Shown here: piece by piece, positions 43,370-49,651 of the stretch
Numbering within the stretch: position 1 is the stretch's first letter
How the letters are laid out: each line of letters starts with the position of its first letter
Source of the DNA: Iamia majanohamensis
GTDB lineage: Bacteria > Actinomycetota > Acidimicrobiia > Acidimicrobiales > Iamiaceae
Assembly (NCBI RefSeq): GCF_028532485.1
Contig: NZ_CP116942.1
Span: 3,782,001 to 3,846,000 of the forward strand
Direction of reading: 5' to 3'
DNA length: 64,000 bases
Notes under the pieces: generated by a model
The model's input: only the letters and a program-made list of their open reading frames with translations
Told to the model about the DNA's origin: nothing
The model's database searches: none
Position numbers and translations under genes: made by a program

Positions 43370-44359
43370 TCAGCCGGTGAAGCGGGCTGCGCCCGGGACG
43401 GGGACGGCCGCCGGCGCGACGGCGCCTGCGCCGGAGGCTCCCCCACCGGGGCCGCCTGCGCCCGGCGCGCCGTCGGTGGCGAGCACGGTGACCTCGGCGT
43501 CGAGGGTGCCGAAGCACAGGGGCACGGCCGGCGCGGCCCGCCGCCCGACCTCGGGCGCGGGCCCCGACGGCAGGGGCGCCGGCTCCGCCCCGCCGGGGTC
43601 GGCCTCGGCGCAGAGGTGGACGCGGAAGCGGTAGGTCCCGGGGGTCGTCGCCGCCCCCGCCCACCGGTCGTCGACGTAGGCGAGCCCGGGAGGGAGGCCA
43701 CCGGCGACGGGCGTGTCGAAGGCGTCGTCGACCGGACCGCCGTCGACGCCGCCCAGCTGCACGCTCGACCCGTAGGAGGCGACCGCCCCGCCCGGGTCGA
43801 GCACGGCGCCCGCGGTGGCCGCGCCCCCGCCCGCCAGGTCGTAGGGCGCCGGCACCTCGCCCACCCGCACCGTCTGGCGGGCGTGGCCCGACGCCAGCGG
43901 CGCGGTGCAGTCGACGGCGACCTCGGGCGGCCCGAAGACGACCTCGACGACGCTCTGGTCGAGGACGTAGCCCGCCCCGGCGCCGAGGGTCACGGTGACG
44001 GTGCCCTCCTGCACCCGGTCGAGGTGCAGGTCGACGAAGGCCACGCCGCTGCCGTCGAGGACGACCTCGGTCGGGGGGTCGACGAGGGCGGCGACCGGGG
44101 GCCCGGCGAGGGCGACGGGGATGACGACCGGACGGGGGACGTCGGCCGCGGCGAGGAGGACGACCTCGCCGTAGCCGGGCCGCACGGTGTCACGCCCGTC
44201 GCAGTCCCGGACGGTGAGCCCCGCCGTGGCGTACGCGTCCATGATGCCGACGGGCACCGGATCGGCGGCCCCGGCCGGCGCCACGCCGAGGGCGAGCGCG
44301 GCGAGGAGCGCGCTCGCCGTCACCGCTGCGACCCTGCGGGTCCCGCCGAACCTCGTCAC
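43370..44359 (-). CDS. secreted protein with Ig-like (He_PIG-like) segment, paralogue 2
   Basis: 329 aa from GTG 44359, chosen because CAGGGT ends 6 nt upstream; GTG 44365 is also in frame. Signal peptide: TRFGGTRR, AAVTASALLAALALGVAP, cleavage near AGAAD. Blocks shared with the next gene on this strand: VRDCDGRDTVRPGYGEVV, VDPPTEVVLDGSGVAFVDLH, then LPPGLAYVDDRW and AGAATTPGTYRFRVHLC, and the C-terminal Pro/Ala tail ending AARFTG. It is 89 bp upstream of paralogue 1. The strongly conserved last residues after a disordered linker suggest a localisation or processing signal, but no sortase motif (LPxTG) or C-terminal membrane helix is present. Confidence 0.75.
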   Translation of the reverse strand: MTRFGGTRRVAAVTASALLAALALGVAPAGAADPVPVGIMDAYATAGLTVRDCDGRDTVRPGYGEVVLLAAADVPRPVVIPVALAGPPVAALVDPPTEVVLDGSGVAFVDLHLDRVQEGTVTVTLGAGAGYVLDQSVVEVVFGPPEVAVDCTAPLASGHARQTVRVGEVPAPYDLAGGGAATAGAVLDPGGAVASYGSSVQLGGVDGGPVDDAFDTPVAGGLPPGLAYVDDRWAGAATTPGTYRFRVHLCAEADPGGAEPAPLPSGPAPEVGRRAAPAVPLCFGTLDAEVTVLATDGAPGAGGPGGGASGAGAVAPAAVPVPGAARFTG

Positions 44360-44403
44360 CGGCACACCCTGCCACGACCCCGTGGGCGCAGCGCGGACCG
44401 CCG

Positions 44404-45162
44404 TCAGGGCGACGTGGTGGAGACCCGGGTGCAGAAGTCGACGATCGCGGCGACCACGGCGGGGCCGTCGTGGTCGAGGGTCACGACGTGGAAGCTGTCG
44501 GGGGCGGTGACCCGCTCGACCGGGCCGGCCACCGAGGCCGCGAGGACGTCGCTGTTCGCAGGGTCGACGACGTGGTCCTGGGGGCTGTTGACCACCAGCA
44601 CCGGGCAGGAGATGCGGCCCAGCCGACCCTCCAGCTCGGCTGCCGCGTCGAACAGCGTGAGCAGCGGCCGCAGGGGCGTCTCGGGGTAGGCGGACTCGGC
44701 CACGCCCTCCTTGGCGATGTCCGAGCCGATGCCGTCCATCGTCTCCTGGCCCGCCGCCAGCATCTCCTCCAGGCCCTCCCGCATGCCCTCGGGCGGGGTG
44801 ACCACGGCGTTGAGGCAGGCGATCCCGGAGATCTCGGCGTGCTCGGAGGCGAGCCAGGCGGTGAGGGCCCCGCCCATCGACAGGCCCACCACGGCCACGG
44901 TCCGGCAGGTCGCGGCCAGCGCCCCGTAGGCCCGCTCGGCCTCGGCGAGCCAGTCGTCGAAGCCGGTCTCGAGCATGTCCGCCACCGCGGTGCCGTGGCC
45001 GGGCAGGAGGGGCAGGTCGACGGTGAAGCCGGCCCCGGCCAGGGCCTCGGCGACGGGGCGCATCGAGTGGGGGTTGCCGGTGAACCCGTGGACCACGAGC
45101 ACCCCCCGGTCGTCGCCGTCGGCGTGGAAGGGCTCGGCGCCCTCGATGATCGGTGCGGTCAC
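44404..45162 (-). CDS. alpha/beta hydrolase (carboxylesterase/monoacylglycerol lipase-like)
   Basis: 252 aa from GTG 45162, which has GAGGAGG 6 nt upstream; an earlier in-frame ATG (45228) lacks such a site. Classical hydrolase features: VLVVHGFTGNPHSMRPVAEA near residue 25 (oxyanion HGFTG), LPGHGTAVADM near 55, nucleophile elbow VVGLSMGGALTAWLA near 95 (Ser in GLSMG), Asp in VVNSPQDHVVDPANS near 200 and His in PDSFHVVTLDHDG near 228. It matches the Est30/carboxylesterase group that hydrolyses short esters or monoglycerides in the cytosol. It is divergent from the TetR gene, so the operator at 45266-45281 may also affect it. Confidence 0.85.
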   Translation of the reverse strand: MTAPIIEGAEPFHADGDDRGVLVVHGFTGNPHSMRPVAEALAGAGFTVDLPLLPGHGTAVADMLETGFDDWLAEAERAYGALAATCRTVAVVGLSMGGALTAWLASEHAEISGIACLNAVVTPPEGMREGLEEMLAAGQETMDGIGSDIAKEGVAESAYPETPLRPLLTLFDAAAELEGRLGRISCPVLVVNSPQDHVVDPANSDVLAASVAGPVERVTAPDSFHVVTLDHDGPAVVAAIVDFCTRVSTTSP

Positions 45163-45265
45163 GTCGGCCTCCTCGTCGCCCCCGGTGGGCGCCCCATGGT
45201 GGCCGATCGCGGCGTCGGCCACGGCCATGCCCGGTCGGGCCCGACCCCGCCGCCGACGTGGTCGA

Positions 45266-45281
45266 TTGACCCGTGGGTCAA
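45266..45281. promoter_or_regulatory. palindromic operator TTGACCCGTGGGTCAA (site 1)
   Basis: Perfect 7-bp arms TTGACCC/GGGTCAA around GT, followed by G and TAGGCT (45283-45288). An almost identical site (GC centre) lies at 49526-49541, also followed by G and TANNNT. Because it sits where the -35 and spacer would be, binding should block transcription. The TetR protein encoded next is the obvious candidate to bind it. Confidence 0.75.
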
Positions 45282-45296
45282 GTAGGCTCGACCCCC

Positions 45297-45326
45297 ATGT
45301 CCGGCAGGCCCCCGACCCGTGTCTGA
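45297..45326 (+). CDS. possible 9-residue upstream ORF overlapping the TetR start
   Basis: MSGRPPTRV then TGA. Its ATG lies 8 nt after TAGGCT, the position expected of a leaderless start, and its stop overlaps the GTG start of the TetR gene by 8 bases. It could couple TetR translation to leaderless initiation. It may equally be chance. Confidence 0.3.
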   Translation: MSGRPPTRV

Positions 45327-45951
45327 GGCGCGCCAGCTCACCACGCAGGGGCGGGAGCGCAAGGTCCAGCTCATCGAGGCCGCCTCCGAGCTCTTCGCCG
45401 AGCGCGGCTACGACGAGACCCGCATCGTCGACATCGTCGAGCGCGCCGGGGTGGCCAAGGGCCTCTTCTACTGGTACTTCGAGAACAAGGAGGCCCTGTT
45501 CCGGGACCTGGTGGAGGAGAACCGCCACCGCCTCCGCCGGGCCCAGGCCGCGGCCATCGACCCCGAGGCCGAGCCCCTTCGCCGCATCCGCCAGGGCGCC
45601 GAGGCCTCGGTCGAGCACATGTCCCAGCAGACCCGCTTCTTCTCGCTCATCGAGGTCGAGAACCTCGACAAGCAGTTCGCCGACGTGCTCCGCCAGGGCA
45701 CCGAGGTCCACGCCCGCGACGTGGCCGCCATCGTGACCGAGGGCATCGCCGGGGGCACCGTCCGCGACGAGGACCCCCTGCTGCTCGCCTACGGCGTGGT
45801 CGGGGCGGTCGGCTACTACGGCCACTTCCACCGCACCGGCCGGGTCGAGCTCCCCCCGGGCGACCTGGCCGCCTTCGTGGGCCGCTTCGTCGTGTGCTCC
45901 CTCGCCGCCGACGAGGAGATCGCCCGACGCGCCCTGTCCGACGAGGCCTGA
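45319..45951 (+). CDS. TetR-family transcriptional regulator (operator TTGACCC-N2-GGGTCAA)
   Basis: 210 aa from GTG 45319. The HTH region is RERKVQLIEAASELFAERGY, DETRIVDIVERAGVAKGLFY, WYFENKEALFRDLVEENRHR; the recognition helix is around AKGLFYWYF. The C-terminal domain (SVEHMSQQTRFFSLIEVENL; LLLAYGVVGAVGYYGHFHRT) is a ligand-binding TetR fold. The MFS gene follows with a single-base gap, so they share a transcript. A perfect palindrome just upstream and its twin before a second, minus-strand MFS gene 4.3 kb away suggest that this repressor controls both exporters. Confidence 0.92.
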   Translation: MSEARQLTTQGRERKVQLIEAASELFAERGYDETRIVDIVERAGVAKGLFYWYFENKEALFRDLVEENRHRLRRAQAAAIDPEAEPLRRIRQGAEASVEHMSQQTRFFSLIEVENLDKQFADVLRQGTEVHARDVAAIVTEGIAGGTVRDEDPLLLAYGVVGAVGYYGHFHRTGRVELPPGDLAAFVGRFVVCSLAADEEIARRALSDEA

Positions 45952-45952
45952 C

Positions 45953-47443
45953 GTGGTCGCGCTCGGAGCCCTCCGGGGGCGCGTCGGCGCCCGTCTCGAC
46001 GCCCGCGACCGCTACCCGCGGGCCGTGCTGCTCACCGGCCTGGCCGGACTCTTCGCCACGACCTTCCCGGTCACGATCCTCACCCTGGCCCTGCCCACCA
46101 TCGCCGAGGACTTCGGCGTCGACGAGGCCGGGCTGGCCTGGCTCATCACCCTGCCCATGCTCGGCTCGGCCCTCGCCCTGCCGGTGCTGGGGAAGCTGGG
46201 CGACCTCCACGGCCACCGCCGGGTGTTCATCGGCGGGTTCGCCCTGGCCGTGGTGGCCACCGCCCTGAGCGCCACCGCCCCCAACCCCGCCGCCCTCATC
46301 GCCTGGCGCACCTTCAGCCAGGTGGCGGGCAGCAGCACGATGCCCAGCTCGCTGGCGCTCATCAACGCCGTGCACCACGGGAAGGCCCGGGCCAAGGCCA
46401 TGGGGTGGTGGTCGATGATCGCCGCCGTCGGCCCGGTCATCGGCCTCATCATCGGCGCCCCGGCCATCGACGCCGTGGGCTGGCCCATGCTCTTCGTCCT
46501 CCAGGCCGGGGTGATGACCGTGCCCCTGGCTGCGTCGTGGACCGTGCTGCGGGAGACCCCGAGCGTCAAGGCCCGCTTCGACGTGCCCGGCGCCGCCGCC
46601 CTCGCCCTCGGCATCGGCCCGCTGCTCCTCGCCGTCGACCAGGCGCCCGACTGGGGCTTCGCCAGTCCCCTGACCGTCGCCTGCCTGGTGGTGGCCGTGG
46701 TCGCGCTGGTGGCCTTCAGCACCATCGAGCGTCGCGCCGTCGCGCCCCTCGTCCCCCTCGACCTGGTGCGCACCGCCGCGCCCCGCGCCGCCCTGGCCGC
46801 CAGCCTCATGACCGGCGCGGCGTACATGGGCGGCTTCTTCCTCGCCTCGCTCATGCTGGTCGAGCAGTTCGGGTACTCGCTCACCAGCGCGGTGCCCATC
46901 CTCGTCATCCGCCCCGCCATCTTCGCCGCCTCCTCCCCCCTCGGAGGCCGGGTGACGGCCCGGGCGGGGGTGCGGGTCGCGGCCGTGGCCGGTGGGCTCA
47001 GCCTGGCCGCGGGGCTCACCGGGCTGGCGGTGGGCTCCGCCCTCGACTCGCTGGCCGTGGTGGTCGGCGCCGGGCTGGTGCTGCAGGGCATCGGCTACGG
47101 GCTCCTCCGGCCCGCCCTCACCACCGCCCTGGCCGACTCGGTGGCCGAGCACGACCTGGGCATGGCGGGGGCCTCGGAGCGCCTGGCCAACCAGCTCGGG
47201 ATCGTGTTCGGCATCACCACCATGGCCTCGGTGTACGCCAGCGACGTGGCCCACCTCCCCCCGGCGTTCCTGGTCGGCACCGGCTTCGCCGCCGCGGGCA
47301 CGGTCGTCGCCCTGCGCATGCACCCGCGCCACCGCCACCCCGCCCCCGAGGAGGAGGTGGAGCCGGCGCCGGCCGAGGCGGTGCTGCCGCCGACCCCGCC
47401 CGCACCCGGGGCCCGCGTGGGGCGGGGCGGCCCCCCGCCCTGA
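45953..47443 (+). CDS. MFS exporter (DHA2-like), co-transcribed with TetR
   Basis: 496 aa from GTG 45953, one base after the TetR stop. The protein has about 14 hydrophobic helices: FPVTILTLALPTIAEDFGVD near residue 38, VLGKLGDLHGHRRVFIGGFA near 80 (MFS motif A variant), IAAVGPVIGLIIGAPAIDAV near 155 (motif C-like GP), LVPLDLVRTAAPRAALAASL near 270 and the last helix near 455, then an acidic/Pro tail. It is a proton-driven drug exporter by family. It resembles the other exporter of this region (47975-49510) in layout (DFGVDEAGLAW versus LGASQSTLTW), consistent with one regulator handling both. Confidence 0.88.
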   Translation: MVALGALRGRVGARLDARDRYPRAVLLTGLAGLFATTFPVTILTLALPTIAEDFGVDEAGLAWLITLPMLGSALALPVLGKLGDLHGHRRVFIGGFALAVVATALSATAPNPAALIAWRTFSQVAGSSTMPSSLALINAVHHGKARAKAMGWWSMIAAVGPVIGLIIGAPAIDAVGWPMLFVLQAGVMTVPLAASWTVLRETPSVKARFDVPGAAALALGIGPLLLAVDQAPDWGFASPLTVACLVVAVVALVAFSTIERRAVAPLVPLDLVRTAAPRAALAASLMTGAAYMGGFFLASLMLVEQFGYSLTSAVPILVIRPAIFAASSPLGGRVTARAGVRVAAVAGGLSLAAGLTGLAVGSALDSLAVVVGAGLVLQGIGYGLLRPALTTALADSVAEHDLGMAGASERLANQLGIVFGITTMASVYASDVAHLPPAFLVGTGFAAAGTVVALRMHPRHRHPAPEEEVEPAPAEAVLPPTPPAPGARVGRGGPPP

Positions 47444-47545
47444 CCCCCGGCGGGACGGCCCCTGGCTCCGAGCCCTCCGGGGTCGGCCCCCGCCGCCCGG
47501 ACCGCGGGTAACGTGCGGCCCCCGACCACCGACCGAGGAGGCTCC

Positions 47546-47959
47546 GTGGCGCAGTTCCTGAGCGAGGACTGGATCGAGCAGGCCAAGGCGATCCGCGAGG
47601 AGTACCGCGGCAAGGCCGGCGACCCGCCCCACGCCATGAAGATGAACCTGAACGTCAAGGAGTGCCCCGACGGGGTGGGCGACGGCGGCGTCGTCGAGGC
47701 CCACATCGACTCCACCGGCGAGGAGATGGAGATGGAGCTCGGGCACCTCGACAGCCCCGAGCTCACCGTCACCCTCCCCTACGACGTGGCCCGCTCGATC
47801 CTGGTCGAGGGCAACCCCCAGGCCGGGATGCAGGCGTTCATGTCCGGCAAGATCGTCGTCACCGGCGACATGACCAAGCTGATGGCCATGCAGAACGGTG
47901 CCGTCGACCCCGTGCAGCTCGAGATCGCCGGGAAGATCAAGGACATCACCGACGCCTGA
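47546..47959 (+). CDS. SCP2-type sterol/lipid-carrier domain protein
   Basis: 137 aa from GTG 47546 with GAGGAGG upstream (47535-47541). Small soluble SCP2-fold protein: AQFLSEDWIEQAKAIREEY at the start, MKMNLNVKECPDGVGDGGVV near residue 32, HLDSPELTVTLPYDVARSIL near 70, and the typical end AGMQAFMSGKIVVTGDMTKL, then MAMQNGA near 110. SCP2 domains bind fatty-acyl or sterol-like ligands, or serve as accessory domains to lipid enzymes. It has a single 15-bp gap to the convergent MFS gene stop and no clear operon partner. Confidence 0.87.
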   Translation: MAQFLSEDWIEQAKAIREEYRGKAGDPPHAMKMNLNVKECPDGVGDGGVVEAHIDSTGEEMEMELGHLDSPELTVTLPYDVARSILVEGNPQAGMQAFMSGKIVVTGDMTKLMAMQNGAVDPVQLEIAGKIKDITDA

Positions 47960-47974
47960 GGGCCCGGCCCCGGG

Positions 47975-49510
47975 TCAGTCGCTGAGCGTGGGCTGGGGCG
48001 CGGCCAGGCCCCCCGAGGGCACGGGCACGCCGGCCAGCTCGGCGTCGACCACGTCGGCCCCCTCGACCGGGTCGGGGTGGCGGCTGCCCGGGGCCGTGCT
48101 GCGGTGCACGCCCGCGGCCACCACCACGCAGAGGCCGGCCAGCACCGCGGCCGCCAGGTACGCCTGGGCGTAGCTGCCCTCCAGCCCGACGGCGCCCTCC
48201 CGGGCCTGCTGGACGGTCTGGAGCAGCTGGATCCCGAAGGTCACCCCGACCTGCACCACCATCTGCTGGGCCGCGCCGGCGACGCCGAGGTCGGCCTCGT
48301 CCACGGAGTGGGCGACGGTGGAGGACATGGCCGGGTTGCTGATGCCCATGGCCACGCCGGCCAGGGCCAGGCCCACGACGATGACCCCGGTCGCGGTCCC
48401 CGCCCCGATGGTGGCCATCACCCCCATGGAGGCCACCAGGGCGACGGCGCCGAGCACCCCGGTGCTGCGCTCGCCCAGGCGGGCCACCACCACGGCCGCC
48501 AGGGGCCCGGTGACGGCGAAGGCCAGGGGCCGGGCCGTGGACACCAGGCCCGTGCGCGTCTCGTCGAAGCCGAGCACGTTCTGCATGAGGAGGGGGGTGA
48601 GCACGAAGCTGCCCATGTAGGCCGCGTTCATGAGCCCGAGCATCAGGATCGGCAGGGCGAAGCCCCGCCGGCGCAGGTACCGCGGCGGCAGCAGGGGCGC
48701 TGGGGTGCGGCCCTCGTGGACGAGGAACCCCACCGTGGCGAGGGGGGCGACGACGAGGAGGGCCACGACCCACGGGTCGGACCAGCCCCGGCCGGGGGCC
48801 AGGTTGAGGGCGACGAGCAGGGGCGTGGCCGACAGGGCGAGCAGGCCGGCCCCGCCCCAGTCGAAGGCCCCGACGCGCCGCCGGGGCGTCTCGGGCAGGA
48901 CCTTGGCCGCCACGACCAGGGCGGCGAGGACGAGGGGGACCTGCCCGGCGAAGATGGCCCGCCACCCGAGGGTGGCCACCAGCGGCCCGCCGATCACGAC
49001 GCCGACCACCGGCCCGCCCGCCGCGACCATCGACCACCAGCCGAGGGCGCGGACGCGGCGCGACGCCGGGAAGACCAGGGCGATGAGGGCGAAGGAGGCC
49101 GGGCCGGTGGCCGCGCCCTGCGCTGCGGCCAGGACCCGGAAGGCGATGAGCGACCCCGCGCTCCAGGCCACCGCGCTGGCGGCGGCGCTGACGGCGGCGC
49201 CGGCGAGCCCGAGCAGGAACACCTTGCGCTGGCCCCACAGGTCGCCGAGCTTGCCCACCGCGGGGCCGATGATGCCGAAGGCCAGGATCGGCCCGCTCAC
49301 CACCCAGGTCAGGGTGCTCTGGCTGGCCCCGAGGTCGCCCGAGATGCGGGGGATGGAGACGGCCAGGATGGTGACGGTCACGTTGACCGTGAACAGGCCC
49401 AGCAGCAGGGTGACGAGGATCGTCCGGGGGGACCGCTCGGTGGGCAGGGCGGCCTCGTCGGGGTCCCGTCCCGCCGGGGCCGGCACGCCGTCCTCCCGTG
49501 CACCGGCCAC
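47975..49510 (-). CDS. MFS exporter (DHA2-like), second target of the shared operator
   Basis: 511 aa from GTG 49510, supported by TACCGT 8 nt upstream. About 14 transmembrane segments: LFTVNVTVTILAVSIPRISG near residue 40, AFGIIGPAVGKLGDLWGQRK near 75 (MFS motif A variant GKLGDLWGQRK), VVGVVIGGPLVATLGWRAIF near 160 and MGISNPAMSSTVAHSVDEAD near 400. A charged N-terminal ~25 residues precede the first helix, and the C-terminal tail is polar. The palindrome TTGACCCGCGGGTCAA lies 16 bp upstream, next to the -10 element, so this gene is probably repressed by the TetR protein encoded at 45319-45951. Confidence 0.88.
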   Translation of the reverse strand: MAGAREDGVPAPAGRDPDEAALPTERSPRTILVTLLLGLFTVNVTVTILAVSIPRISGDLGASQSTLTWVVSGPILAFGIIGPAVGKLGDLWGQRKVFLLGLAGAAVSAAASAVAWSAGSLIAFRVLAAAQGAATGPASFALIALVFPASRRVRALGWWSMVAAGGPVVGVVIGGPLVATLGWRAIFAGQVPLVLAALVVAAKVLPETPRRRVGAFDWGGAGLLALSATPLLVALNLAPGRGWSDPWVVALLVVAPLATVGFLVHEGRTPAPLLPPRYLRRRGFALPILMLGLMNAAYMGSFVLTPLLMQNVLGFDETRTGLVSTARPLAFAVTGPLAAVVVARLGERSTGVLGAVALVASMGVMATIGAGTATGVIVVGLALAGVAMGISNPAMSSTVAHSVDEADLGVAGAAQQMVVQVGVTFGIQLLQTVQQAREGAVGLEGSYAQAYLAAAVLAGLCVVVAAGVHRSTAPGSRHPDPVEGADVVDAELAGVPVPSGGLAAPQPTLSD

Positions 49511-49525
49511 GGCTCCGCACGGTAC

Positions 49526-49541
49526 TTGACCCGCGGGTCAA
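49526..49541. promoter_or_regulatory. palindromic operator TTGACCCGCGGGTCAA (site 2)
   Basis: Fully palindromic 16-mer. On the minus strand it is followed by G, TACCGT (49519-49524), an 8-nt spacer and GTG 49510. The spacing to the -10 element and start is the same as at site 1 (45266-45281). Confidence 0.75.
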
Positions 49542-49651
49542 CCCACCCCCCGACCCGGTGTGGACGTGGTCACGTCGCGGGCCCGCCACACCCGGCCGGC
49601 CGTCGCCAGCTCGTGGGTGGTGGCGGCCTCGGCGCCCCGCCGGGTCGTCCG

